Assembly (NCBI GenBank): GCA_026214975.1 | Contig: CM047814.1 | Location: 21,785,541-21,849,540 of the forward strand | Direction of reading: 5' to 3' | DNA: 64,000 bases | Source of the DNA: Gentiana macrophylla | Taxonomy: Eukaryota > Streptophyta > Magnoliopsida > Gentianales > Gentianaceae | Shown: positions 11,038-22,735 of the stretch, piece after piece | Layout: each line of letters opens with the position of its first letter | Numbering within the stretch: the stretch's first letter is position 1 | The notes under the pieces: generated by a model | What the model was told of the DNA's origin: nothing | Databases searched by the model: none | What the model saw: the letters and a program-made list of their open reading frames with translations, nothing else | Position numbers and translations under genes: made by a program

Positions 11038-11640
11038 GTATTTTATTGTATGTTATCGTTAATTGATGATCTCGATTTTATTTGGTATAGCTACTCCCGA
11101 GGGTATGACGGGGCGTCATGCGACAACGATCAGGCCGCTACATTTGGTAAGTTATTTGATTTTTCATTTTGAACCTAGAAATTACATTGTGAAAAATATC
11201 TAATTTTATTCTTTGTCGTTAATTGATTATCTCGGTTATATTTGGTATAGACACTCCGAGCCTACGACAAAGTCCGCTATCGGCACCATTCGAGAATCGG
11301 TTGTGGAGCTGAGATAGATTTTAGTAAGTCTGTAGATATTTAAATTTGAACTAGAAATTACATTGTGAAAAACTATCGAACTCGAATTCCATATTGTTTA
11401 TAAAGAGTTAATGTATATTGATTTTTGTATTATTAACATTTTAAAAATCTAATTTTATTTTGTCGTTAATTGATTATCTCGATTATATTTGGTATAGACA
11501 CTCCCGAGCCTACGACAAGTGGTGCTCATCGACACCATTCAGAATCGGTTGAGGAGCCTCGGATCGATTCTAGTAAGTTTGTGGATTTTTAGTTTTGAAA
11601 CTAGAAATTACATTGTGAAAAACCCTCTAACTATGTTTTG
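11038..11640 (+). repeat. Triplicated exon-intron cassette
   Basis: Three copies of a unit of about 170-240 bases start near 11038, 11210 and 11455. Each has an intron end 'atttggtatag', a short exon beginning (A)CACTCC-GAG, a donor GTAAGT/GTAAG, and a stretch 'gaaactagaaattacattgtgaaaa'. In the third copy the exon reads TPEPTTSGAHRHHSESVEEP. The array adds Pro/Thr/Ser-rich linker modules between DUF1985 and the protease domain. Confidence 0.7.
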
Positions 11641-13239
11641 TATTGAATATTGTTTAGTCTTTGGTCCAACTGATATTCAATTGGGGAAAGAAAAGCGGAT
11701 TATGCAATCGATGGAAGATTGACAACCCGTCGGACTATTAACCAACCACGATATTTACGTGATGGGTCGCACGCGTTGTCGATCTGCCTGTGTGCTAGAG
11801 ATGGACATCGTTGATAAAATTTCCGCAAGAGTTGGAAGACCAATTTATCTCCTGGTACGAACAAGAAGATCCACCCCAAATAGAGATTCCCACGGGCCTC
11901 ACATTTGGAGAACCAATGGGAGATCGGGCGGGCAAGGCATGGTTCGAACGTATCCATGAGAAGTATAAAGAGTTAGACCGAGAGGTATATTCTTGTGACT
12001 TACATTTTCATATATCTGAAATTTTCATATGTCTGATTTAATTATATCTAACTTCTTTTTTTGCATGCGTCCAGCATATCGATGGGTTCCTGGACCTTAT
12101 ACGACGCCAAATGGAAGTATATCCAGAATGCTTTGAACCGCATACGGCCATCGCCTTCTCTGAATTATCCTCATTTTGCGGTCGTAATCATATAGATCGA
12201 GAACGACGCCGACAAAACGTTTATTCCAAATCATTTGATTCGATCGTCAAGCAATGGAATGAAAACACAAAGTGGTGTACATGCCCTGGGCTATATATCC
12301 TAGTCAGCCGGCTCATCGTGAAGTGTCTATTCCCATTGGAAAGCTTAGAGTGTATGATTGTCTGATCGGGGATAACTATAAGGATAGGGAATATGTGAAG
12401 GATTATATAAGAGCATTCGGTGTTTCGTTGAGGAGAGTGTTTGAGTTGGATGATCGTCTACGTAACCTCCCACAAATGCTTGATCCAATGAAGCCTCTGT
12501 TAATGGTCAAAGCAGTGACGGCTAAACACGTACCACAAATGCCAATCCCGTAAGTGTTATAAATTTCAAACTATTTATAATAATATATCGTATACATTAT
12601 TTTCTTATCATTTGATTAATCAAAATTTACATTATGTACAGGGGTGACTGTGGGGTATACACTGTCAAGTTCATCGAGCATTTGCTGCACAAAGAAAATT
12701 TTTCATTGATCACACCTGATAATATGTTGTTGTTAAGACATAAAATGTGTGTGCAGTTGTTTCATCAGTACATAGATCTTTAGATTTTTATGTATATTTT
12801 GGTGAATGTATAAGAACTTGTTGGTGTATAGTCACTTGACATTTTGTTTGTTTTATCTCAACTTATGGCGTTGTAATATTTATATTATAAATTTTGTTAG
12901 CTTTTTATATTATCAATTTTTATTCCTGTTGTTTAAAAGAGCCAATATGTTTCACCTCAAAAAAAAATATATAGTTGGATTGCATAAGTTAAAAAACAAG
13001 TCACATTGCTCAAATCGAAGATCATCCATTACAATTGTTAGAATAAAGAAACAATAACCAAGAAATCATACAAAATTAATATGCAACTTTAATACATGAA
13101 GTGTATTAATGGTGAATACGCCCCTCCTTCTCCTCACATGTGATCGAGGACACCACCACTCTGGACTAACGACAAAGCATTAATTTATATTATTTTAATA
13201 AAACATCTTCTTAATGAAAGGAAACATATTATGAATAGC

Positions 13240-14148
13240 CTAACCCAAGTTGAAATGTTGGCTCGAAACAAACCAAGGGTGGTCACTTATAGATGATAGG
13301 GAGGTTTCACGATCAATGTCATCATTGTCATATTCGAGTGCGTGAAAATCTCTTGCGAGCCGTGATAAGAAACGGATAATATAGATAACCATCACCACCC
13401 AAGTTAAGCGATATGTTACCAATCCGTGAACGATGTCACGTCCAAAATCAACTTCACGATTCAAAATCTGCGTACAAAAAAGTTTTGATTCATTGCTCGG
13501 TTGAAGCGGTGTATGCGATACCATAAACGCTACTAGCAATCCATTCGAACATAACACGCGGCCATTCGTTAGGATATTGGCGCCTCGAATATGAAAATTG
13601 AATGCCTCAACGTTGAAAGAGCCGTAGTATGAGAGATTGTATGTTTCCACTCCAGGGAACACGATAGTAGCGATTGATCCAATCCGAAGTGAAGCAGACA
13701 TCTACTCCACGTAATTTGTACACCCCTGATACTGGTATTGTATCATGCGACACATTAATTTTTGACCTGACAAGTGTGTAGAATTCACGAACAATTGATC
13801 GGTTCATAGTCGAGGTCGGTGGGGACTACGTGCGAGCGGTCCGATTTAAATTCTACGAAAGAGAATCTTTAGATTGGTAGGTAGAGTCTCCCATTGAATT
13901 CTCCTCTCTCGACAACAACTCTATCTTGAAAGTGCCAAATCCAATTCGCGGCGCTCATGGTGTGTTGTGAACCGATTTAGCAGCGTATCCTCATCGTAAA
14001 TGTGAGTTATACCGTGCTGTCTCACTGGCCGATGAGGATGCCATTCCGGGAGAATTTCATTTTCGGGATTAAAAATCAGAAAGTTAGTAGGAGGGGAATC
14101 CGAGTCAGACATTGTGTCTAAGGTAGAGTAAAAATGAGGGTTATGCAT
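13240..14148 (-). pseudogene. PF20167-like 'putative plant transposon protein' gene, copy A
   Basis: Minus-strand gene inside the MULE. Its likely start is the ATG at 14148 (M-H-N-P-H), matching the M-D-N-P-H start of the divergent copy B. Three frame segments are needed: an N-terminal piece ending LLNRFTTHHERRELDLALSR, a middle piece with NRSIVREFYTLVRSKINVSH and GVDVCFTSDWINRYYRVPW, and a C-terminal piece with 'GRVLCSNGLLVAFMVSHTP' and 'VDFGRDIVHGL'. This is the order seen in PF20167-like proteins (REFY, GV.V.F....INR, LL..I..G...VG..I). Function unknown; such proteins occur in plant transposons. At least two frameshifts make this copy broken. Confidence 0.65.
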
Positions 14149-14214
14149 GGGTATTGTAAAATTCATAGTATATATAGAGTTTTCGATGTAAGAGGTCATG
14201 GTCAAGTCTTGTCA

Positions 14215-15440
14215 ATCAATCAATGGTCATGTTGAAATTTGATGGATATCGTCCAAAATTTGGACGGAACCCGTCCAATTTTTGGACGATTCCGTCCCAA
14301 ATATTGGTCGATGAGTGAATTCGGACGGTTTCTATACTTTCAATCAAGCAATGTTACTGTTGAGTCGTCATGGTGTGGACGATATTTTTGAAAAAAGTGA
14401 AATGAAGGTGTAGTAATTGTCAAAGGATAAAGTAATATGTACAGAATTCAACAAGAACATTGATTGATTCAAGGTACGGACTCCGTCCGAATTCATTTAC
14501 TGACCAAAATTGAAGGAATCCGTCCAAATTTTGGACGGACTCCGTCCCAAAATCCAATAGGAACATCGATTGATTGAAAGTACAAAACCGTCCGAATTCA
14601 GACGGAATCAATTAATGTCAAAACATAACTAGCCATGTTCTCCAAATCTGAAGACAAGACTTGACACTTTGCACTATGTGTCCTACCTATATGTCATGTG
14701 TGGTCACTATCGGCGGGTCCCACGGCTTCAAGTGGTTGTGAGTTATAAATTTAAGCGAGGCCATATAGGTGCGATGCGATGTTACTATAGACATGACAGC
14801 ATGCATAATAGTCAATGTCGGTCATAACCATGTTGTCGGTCAAGAAGACAGACTTGACACTGCACTTTATGTGTCCTACCTATATGTCATGTGTGGTCAC
14901 TATCGGCGGGTCCTACGGCTTCAAGTGGTTGTGAGTTATAAATTTAAGCGAGCCATGTAGGTGCAATGATGTTGTTACTATAGACATGACAGCATGCAAG
15001 TGTAGTCAATGTCGGTCATAACCATGTTGTCGATCAAAGACAAGACATGACACTGTACATATGTGTCCTACATATATAACATGCGTGGTCACTATCGGGC
15101 GGGTCCCACACTTCAAGTGGTTGTGATTATTGCATTTAGGCGGAGACACATATATGCAGTGTCACTATAAACGAGGACCCACACGCGTCAAATGGTGGTG
15201 AGTTATGACCGTCCAAAATTTGGACGGAATCCGTCCAACTTTAGACGGATTCCGTCCAAAATATTGGTTAGTGAGTGAATTCGGACGGTTTCAATACTTT
15301 CAATCAATCAATGTTCATGTTGAATCGTCATGGGGCCCACACGTCAAATGGTGGTGAGTTATGACCGTCAAATTTGGACGGATTCCGTCCCAAATATGCA
15401 CAAGTCATAATTCCCATTGACCGTCCTCAATCAATGTTTC
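14215..15440. repeat. Central repeat block between the two divergent MULE genes
   Basis: Two direct copies of a block with CCGTCCAAA/TTTGGACGG motifs lie at about 14215-14400 and 15195-15420, with more motifs at 14490-14620. Between them are three tandem copies of a unit of about 190 bases (starting near 14655, 14847 and 15040), each containing 'cctatatgtcatgtgtggtc' or a variant and 'gacatgacagcatgca' in the first two. The motif is the one enriched in the terminal inverted repeats. The block occupies the shared promoter position of copies A and B. Confidence 0.8.
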
Positions 15441-15543
15441 TTTTGGAAAAAATCTATAAAGTGAAAAATCCTTTAACAACCATTCATTCATCCTCTCGAG
15501 AAAAGTTTATTTTACTCATATAATCTCTTCAGTGTTCCTTTAA

Positions 15544-16374
15544 ATGGACAACCCACATGCTCCTGTGTTCATTTCCAATGACGAAATTGATTTGTCGTTG
15601 GAAGAGCGATCTCTCGTAAGCCGTTTCACAATGAAGAGGAGAGGCGTGAGTACGTGACTAAGCTGGATGGCAAGACACATCGCTGCGAGAGGCGATTGAA
15701 CATGGAGAGTCTTCCTAGTTTGATAGGAAATTGTTCCGAGATAATGGTTGGCATGGTGTCCCCAAAGGCCATTAAGCCGTCATCACGTGAATCGGTCTAT
15801 TGTGCGTGAATTCTACGCTTGTGTAGCTATGAGTGATCTCAATGAGCGGTGCGTCGTCGAGTGCGAGGCGTTCTGCTGTTTTGAATAAAACATGGATCAA
15901 CAACGAGTATGCCATTCCGTATATCCTCGGGGTTTGGATTTCTTTCTATTTCCGGATGTTAATGAATTACTACAGCGTGACATGGCTGTTTTGTTTGGGG
16001 AGACGCATCTTTGGGAACGTGTGAGGCATACCCGCCCTTCACCTTGGTCCTGGTGCGGTCCATTCCTTCATTTCTTGATTATGTTCCTTGCCACCAATAT
16101 GTATGGCACGGTGAACTACACCGCACCGACATTTGATTTGTATGCACTTGCATACGCATCTATTACATCATACTTTGACGTCGGAGAGTATATTCTCAAC
16201 AGGATTCAACAGATAGCAAAGGGCAACGCAGGCGATGGATATATATTTTTCCCGTATCTCATCACAGCTATGTGTGTGAGGTCTGCCGGGATGCCGGAAT
16301 ATGATGAAGATGATGTGACATACGGTCATGATGACGTTATCACCTACGAAACTTTTAATCAAGATGACTTTTAA
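15544..16374 (+). pseudogene. PF20167-like 'putative plant transposon protein' gene, copy B
   Basis: Plus-strand counterpart of copy A, starting M-D-N-P-H-A-P-V-F at 15544. A frame slip near 15625 leads into NEERREYVTKLDGKTHRCER. A further segment has N-R-S-I-V-R-E-F-Y (shared with copy A), and the longest open part, from 15892, contains 'FLHFLIMFLATNMYGTVNY', 'DVGEYILNRIQQIAKGNA' and 'FPYLITAMCVRSAGM', ending in an acidic tail at 16374. The last motif is typical of the C-terminal part of this family. The frame is interrupted at least twice. Function unknown. Confidence 0.65.
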
Positions 16375-16474
16375 GGTTTATTTTTCACGTAATAGTTATT
16401 TTATTTTAAGAATGACGAAAGTTGTAGATTTTGTTGAAGTTGCATATGTTGTTTTATGATTTCAGTTTTTCTTT

Positions 16475-16873
16475 ATGATTTCATCTCTGCGTTTACGTGT
16501 TAAAACAAAAGACTTTGTTAAAGTTGTTGATTTTGTTGTGTGCTTTCTTGTCTTGACAATCACAATAGTGGTTCTTCCATCTCTAGTAGAGGACTATCAC
16601 ATTCATTTGCAAAGAGCAGCGAAACTCCAAATCAAGAAGTGGAATGCTCTTGGATAAGTGTATCCCAATTTGGATGAGGCGGATTCATTGGACTTTTTAT
16701 TACACATAGTCATATTATATTATTATGCTCGGTGTAGAAGCAAGAAATCGATTTTCTCAAAAACTACGTTTCTCCCATTGAGGTTCAAGTTTGGTGGGCA
16801 TGATTACGGAGAGAATCAAAGCTACAATGAGGATGACTATATCATCTTTCATAAATTAAGTTGTTTAGTGTAA
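16475..16873 (+). other. Unidentified ORF remnants downstream of copy B
   Basis: Two consecutive open stretches (16475-16657 and 16658-16873) encode a hydrophobic segment 'VVCFLVLTITIVVLPSLVED' and then a charged region ending near 16873. They abut without overlap and may be one broken gene. I do not recognise the product; non-coding MULE sequence is equally possible. Confidence 0.25.
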
Positions 16874-17016
16874 CAAGTATCTATTTATTTGCTGTTGGTC
16901 ATTCTTTAGAAATAAATGTGATATAACATTCAACCCAACGGAATAATAAATATATCTATTACAATCATGATGGCTTACAAAATTAACATCAACACGTCTT
17001 TGAAGTAGAGATTTAT

Positions 17017-17405
17017 TCAATTAGGAACAACCGCACGAGTCGGACATCTATTCCTACATGTCCCGGGTTACCGCAATTCGAGCAATTCCTACCGGAACCT
17101 GGTTTGTCCTCTCGGTTAGGCATCCCGCTAGTCCCCAGCACCGGGAGGCTCACCTTGAGAAGGAATCCTCGAGGTCTGGGTCGGCCCCGCCTAGCTCCCG
17201 TACTCTGTGTTTCTCCTCCTTCCCTAACCCTAGGCTCAGCGGATTGAGGAAGGTTTAGTTCTAATCCATTCGGGAAGAATCCAATCATCCTCATTGGAAC
17301 ATGGAAAACGCGTCCTTCTTATATACGTTGGAAACATCTTTGCTTTATAGTAATGAGAACAATAAGTGTATGCGCTCTCAGCCGGTGACTTATAGCGGCG
17401 CAAAG
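17017..17405 (-). pseudogene. MULE transposase, C-terminal part (after the Athila insertion)
   Basis: The minus-strand frame resumes immediately beyond the retrotransposon: ATLRRYKSPAESAYTYCSHY then 'TRFPCSNEDDWILPEWI', matching the region after the SWIM finger of MULE transposases. An RGRPRPRG-type basic stretch and a CSNCGNPGH zinc knuckle follow. The last knuckle Cys (and a C-P-T-R ending) is recovered only across a one-base slip near 17045, after which a TGA lies at 17017-17019. This segment joins 28911-30505 to make one disrupted gene. Confidence 0.82.
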
Positions 17406-18991
17406 TCGCTCGGTAAAAACTAGTTTTATAATTTATAAACCGAAACACCCCAAGTATAAGGATCGTAGTATAGGATGTTTACGGATCGTCTGAGGAGTGG
17501 AATGTTTATCGGATTCAAATATGAATGTGTATCAATTATGTCACGATTACAAACTAAACTACTAAACTAAGGCTGAAACTAACTAAAACCTAAACCTAAG
17601 AACTAAAAACAAAGCAGAGTAAAAAAACAAGCACAAAATAAGAAAACAGAAAAGATGGGACGGCGTTCACTAAAGTGAGCAGGCGTGAAAACTAAATCTA
17701 CTGGGCGAAGCGTCGCTGTGCGGACGGCGTCCAACTACGAGCTAAAACGAGAAAAGTGCGAGAAAGTTGCGAAAACTAGGGTTTATCAAACTAGAACTTA
17801 ACTAAACTTAATCCAACGATTTGATTCAAACAATTAAGGAAAACACAAAGCAAGGCGACTAGATTCCACCTATCAACCAACAATCCAACTAGATGGTGAT
17901 TAAAAGACACGAGCTTTTTAGTAGTGATTTATCACGAATTCGATTAAACTTCTTCAACCAAATTCTAGGGTTTCGTCTATCTTTTCAAATAAACTAAACA
18001 TGCAATCAAAACGACATCACGAGATTGTTTCCAAACTCTTACTCAACTAATCATGCATAATCTCTTAAAACACAATTAGATGCATTACTTTGAATAAAAG
18101 AGAACTTAAATAAACATACTTTCATATATTGATTCAAGCGTAAAATAAACATAGATCGTTTCATCAAATCTTAATTCAATAAAACTTAAACAATACAAAA
18201 CAGATCCAAAGTAATGAAAAACTACGAATTAGACTCACTAAACATAAGCATCGAACTCTCTAGTTGGTTTGTGTTGTTGATAGGCTTCCTCCGTCGACTC
18301 ACTGCAAGGCTTTTAGCCAACAATCATGTTGAAGATGATTGTTGGGTTGGAGAAGTTCATCTCTATGGAATTAGGGTTCTGGCCGCAGCTTTTTGGTGTA
18401 AAATTGCGATCTCAATTATGTGGTATCCATTAGGGTTGAGAGGATGCTGCTATATATAGAGTTTCAAGTCGGTTAGGGTTAAGTCGGCAACGGACGCTGT
18501 GCAGTCTTGTGGACGCCCGTCCGGTGGATCTTGACTTTGCTCTGAGCGTCCGTCCATGCTGCGTCAAACTCTCGTATGTGATTTCCTCTCACGGGCGCTC
18601 GTCCATGAAATCAAACGCCTGTCTAGAATGGACGGGATTCGACGCTTCGTCCAAGGTCTTTGAGGTCGGATTTCTTCATCTTTATCCAATTTCTTTGAGC
18701 CAATTCCAACTCTATCTTGAATAATTCGACTTGAGCTTTATTTATCCTCATTATATCATTCAAAATCAACACCTACATGATAAATAAACAATGCAAAAAT
18801 GTAATAGAATCCAAATAATAATAATTCCATTAAATCAACACTTAAAATCATCAATTTTGCATACAATCATCTTAAAATCATCTTTATTCAATCATTACAC
18901 GTAAACCCTTAATTCTCATGTAAATTATGCAAATGTGGGGAAAATAATAATAAAATACACCCTTAATAATCATATAAATATGGCCTTAACA
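17406..18991 (-). repeat. Athila 3' LTR
   Basis: About 1.59 kb, near-identical to 27311-28910 but with scattered small deletions (for example around 17650-17760). It begins (minus strand) TGTTAAGGCC next to the polypurine tract and ends ...TTTTTACCGA, lacking the terminal few bases present in the other LTR. The ORFs at 18214 and 18509 and their duplicates in the other LTR are LTR artefacts. Confidence 0.93.
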
Positions 18992-20690
18992 ACTCCCCCA
19001 CACTTAACTTTTTGTACGTCCTCGGACAAAACAATCAAAACTATAGCTCAACTTTATAAATAATCCACATAGATCTCTAACTCACGTAACAAAAGATACA
19101 ACAACTATAGCAAATGATACCAACACAGAGATAGATTCGGTGTAAGTGTGACAAGCCGTTCTCAATCTAGCAAGCCTTTCAAAGAATTATCCTTTCAAAA
19201 ATTCCAATGACTATCCTAGGTACAGACAGTAATAGCTCCACTCAAAGCCTTCCCACGCACTCAGTAGGATAATCCCTACAGCATATCATGCGGTTCTACT
19301 GGGTATAAGATCCATGATAACAAAGACTTCACTTTATTCTTATTCATCATTTTTCAAAATTTTCAAATTTGACGCATATCAGAATAAGCTCTTACCCATC
19401 ATAGTAGAATAGGACATTTCGTGATAACACCCTACCTTACTCAAATCATAAGGTAGCTTCTCCTGACTGTCGTGAGCTATTGGTCATCATAGTGGTATAG
19501 GACATACGAGGTATACCCTACCGCACTCCAATCATAAACCAGCTTCCGACAAACGTATTTATTAATAATTGCTCACTCACTTTATTTATTCACTTTTCAA
19601 AGTCATAAGTTACATCTCACCTATCACATTCAAACTTTATGATATTCACAAGATTACGGTCTAACTTAGGTGTAACTATACTTGACCTTCCTAAGATAAA
19701 TCATTAAAAATAATGAAAGGATATAATTCAAAAGTCATGTTTCAAAATCAAAGGCTTTCGTGAGTGAAAAACGAAACTATCTCCATAAAAGTAAAACATG
19801 CTATAATTATCTCACTAAGTCACATACTATCATCGTTAGAAAACTACAACTAGCAAGCATCTAGTTCCAATTATATGCTCGAGACTCACAAAAAAATTTA
19901 AATTTCGCAGAAATTTAACATTCACTCATATTTCAAAGGATATAGCATAAAAACATACCCAAACACCAAACACCCCCCCACACTTAAATCACATTATGTC
20001 CTCAGAATGTGCAGAATAAAAGAAAAAGAAAACTTAGCTGGTTTCAACAATGGTTGTCGGATGAAAGTTAGCGGAGAGTCGTCGCGGAGCATGAATGTAC
20101 GCGACAACTCGAATAGGCAACAACTTGGCGATAGTAACTTCAAAACCTCGCTCAAAAGTATCTCGCAACACTCGACATACCATATAATCTCGGGTACACG
20201 GGTATATGAGCAACACATAACACAAAACACTTACAATGAACGTAAGAGGAATAACCATCAACACAAAATCAACTAAAGTATTATTTCTAAAACAATAAAA
20301 CAAAACAAGAAAAGAAAACAAACAAAGAAAACTAGGTTGCCTCCTGGGAGCGCTCTTTTAATGTCAATAGCTTGACACAAAGTTCAAGATCAACCCGGAT
20401 CGGGCCACTTTGGTTTGACTACCGCCACCTCGATGATCGAGAATCGGGAGTATTGGGGCGGAAATGATTTTCACCACAACAACAAGTCAAGTGTGCAATA
20501 AGTTCATTAAACTTTTCTCTCCAAACTACACCGACTCTCTTCTTCTTTGTTCTTGCGGATGATAGGCATAGACATAGTGGTATGATCGAAGTGTCGTGAA
20601 GGTACCTCACGGGTGGATATAGGAACGTCGGCATCATCCGACTCAAAGAAATAAGATGGAATCTCTTCACAGATCGGGACATCGTATTCT
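18992..20690 (-). other. Athila 3' non-coding region with two polypurine tracts
   Basis: The canonical polypurine tract (minus AAGTGTGGGGGAGT) is at 18992-19005, next to the LTR. A second, very similar tract (minus AAGTGTGGGGGGGTG) lies at about 19973-19987, almost 1 kb upstream. The motif 'gagcgctcccaggaggcaac' (in reverse sense, about 20338-20357) is typical of the sequence just after pol in Athila/Tat elements. No env-like frame is recognisable in this stretch. Confidence 0.6.
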
Positions 20691-21900
20691 CATCTCTTCT
20701 TTGGAAATAAAGAGTCTCGAGGCTTTTCCTTTGGTTGCCCAAAATATTTCTTAAGTCGATGGCCATTCACTTTAAAAGCTTGATTACCATACCCGTTCAA
20801 AGTAATTACTCCACTTGGATTAACTTGAGAATCTCAAAGGGACCGGACCATCTGCACTTTAGCTTACCAGAAACAAGTGAAGTCTGGTATTATAGAGTAA
20901 AGCCATTTCACCAACTTTGAATTCTCGGTCCTTGATCTTAGCGTCATGGAGTATCTTAGTTCTCTCTTTGCTGAGTTTAGCATTCTCGTATGCTCTGAGT
21001 CTGAATTCGTCGAGCTCGTTCAATCAGTAACAACCGTTTCTCCCCACGAGTTGGCTATCGAAATTTAAGAATTTAATTGCCCGAAAAGCTCTGTGTTCAA
21101 GTTCGACAGTAAAATGACAAGCTTTGCCATAGACCATTTGGAAGGGTGACGTGCCCATCGGGTTTTGAATGCAAGATACGATAAGCCCACAACGCGTCAT
21201 CCAAATTAAGACTCCAATTAGATCGATTATTGTTCACGGTCTTCTAAAATTCTTTTCAAGCTCGTTGCTTACCTCGACTTGGCCACTTGGTTTGAGGATG
21301 ATATGGTGTACCAATCTTATGTTTGACACCGTACTTCTCAAGGATCTTGTCAAGCGGCGCATTGCAAAAGTGAGTACCTTCATCACTAATGAGTGCTCTC
21401 GGACGACCAAATCTAGTAAAGATATTCTTTTGCAAGAATTTCTTCACAACCTTGTGATCATTAGTTTGAGTAGCTATGGCCTCGACCCACTTTGAAACAT
21501 AATCCACACATGACGAGGATATACTTATTACCACATGAGGATGGAAAGGGTCCCATAAAATCTATGCCCCATACATCGAAAACTTCGCATTCAAGAATGG
21601 GCTTAAGTGGCATTTCCATCCGACTACTCGCTTCCTGTTCTCGGCACCTATCACAACCTTTACAAAAGGCTTCGCATCTTTAAACAGAGTCGGCCAAGAG
21701 AATCCAAATTGAAGAATCTTTGCAACCGTCTTCGGTGTTCCATAGTGACCTCCGGTAGGACCATTTATGGCATTGTTCTAAGATATCCCACTCGATCATG
21801 CTCGGGAACACACCTTCGAAGCAACCCGTCTTTCTGGACTCGAACAAATAAGGATCTTCCCATACGAGATATTTAAGATCGTAAAAGAACTTTTCTTCTC
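20690..21900 (-). pseudogene. Athila integrase and pol C-terminus
   Basis: The integrase core appears in minus-strand pieces: '[20 protein letters not shown]', 'FTRFGRPRALISDEGTHFCN' and 'KYGVKHKIGTPYHPQTK', covering the second Asp of the D,D35E triad. Zinc-binding HHCC-region remnants lie up to about 21900. The C-terminus ends VNGHRLKKYFGQPKEKPRDS near 20700, the standard end of Athila pol. Several frameshifts and stops occur between pieces. Confidence 0.85.
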
Positions 21901-22041
21901 CCGATCGTCATGTCTTCTAAATGACCACTCATTAAATAGTTGACGTAGTCGACATACCACGGCCTAACCGTTTCAAGCTTCATCAATTGCTCGGTCAGGA
22001 AATCAATGCCTATATCATTGTGATTTTACGCACCCTCATTA

Positions 22042-22581
22042 CTAAGCGAGATAAATGATCACCACAATATTCTCACTACCTTTCTTATCTTTAATCACAA
22101 GGTCAAACTCTTGTAGAATTAAAATCCATCTAAGTAACCTTGGTTTGGCATCTGCTTTATCCATAAGGTAGCGTAAAGCTGCATGATCGGTCCAAACAAC
22201 AACTTGAGACCCGAGAAGATAGCTTCTAAACTTGTCAATGGCAAAAACGACGGCTAAGAATTCCTTCTCAGTCGTAGTATAATTGCATTGAGCCGGGTTC
22301 AAGGTGCGGCTCGCATAATAAATGGGCCTGAACCTTTTATCAACTCTTTGACCCAAAACTGCGCCTACGGCATAATTAGAGGCATCGCACATCAACTCGA
22401 AAGGCTTGGTCCAGTCAGGTGCAACTAAAATAGGGGCACTGATAAGCTTATCTTTCAAACAATTGAAAGCTTCTTTGCACTTCGCATCGAACAAGAAATC
22501 TACATCTTCTTTCAAGAGATTTGATAAAGGCTTGGCGATGGTAGAAAAATCTTTAATGAAACGCTTTGTAGAAGCCAACAT
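22042..22581 (-). pseudogene. Athila RNase H domain
   Basis: A continuous frame of about 180 residues runs through the end of the RT connection ([19 protein letters not shown]) and the RNase H domain: '[19 protein letters not shown]', '[19 protein letters not shown]', '[15 protein letters not shown]'. The catalytic Asp, Glu and Asp of this domain are visible. The frame breaks at both ends against the flanking RT and integrase. Confidence 0.88.
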
Positions 22582-22735
22582 GTCCTAGAAAACCTCGTAC
22601 CTCTTTCATTTGCTTTTGGGTACGTCATCCGTTCAATGGCTTCGACCTTAGCCTTATCAACTTGAATACCAAAGATTGGACACCTTATGTCCCAAAACGA
22701 TTCCTTCGCCTACTAGAAAATGGCATTTTTCCCGC

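Larger units (their letters stand above)
9317..12783 (+). pseudogene. DUF1985-Ulp1 (C48) protease gene carried by the MULE
   Basis: A multi-exon, decayed gene. From the ATG at 9317 the first exon gives a DUF1985-like domain: 'SELVSLYHDAQ', then 'RTLLTRLEESVFGQFITWY' and 'KIGENRVKFGK', with an in-frame stop near 9460 and a frameshift near 9640. A coiled-coil linker (10.6-10.8 kb) and three duplicated Pro/Ser-rich exons (11.04-11.64 kb) follow. The C-terminal exons encode a Ulp1/SENP-like cysteine protease: '...IPIGKLRVYDCLIGD' and, after an intron at 12550-12641, 'GDCGVYTVKFIEHLL', holding the presumed nucleophile Cys and ending at a TAG at 12781. The usual His-Trp catalytic motif is not evident; 'AHREVS' sits in its place. 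Family function: removal of SUMO-like modifiers. DUF1985-Ulp1 fusions are typical MULE cargo. This copy is probably inactive. Confidence 0.78.

Noticed and set aside
14640..15160. Possible CRISPR-like array of regularly spaced repeats
   Set aside because: Units of ~190 bp are plain tandem repeats in a eukaryotic transposon; no short repeat-spacer pattern and no cas genes.
18214..18724. Frames of 70-80 residues repeated at 28128-28572
   Set aside because: They are duplicated because they lie in the two Athila LTRs; not coding.
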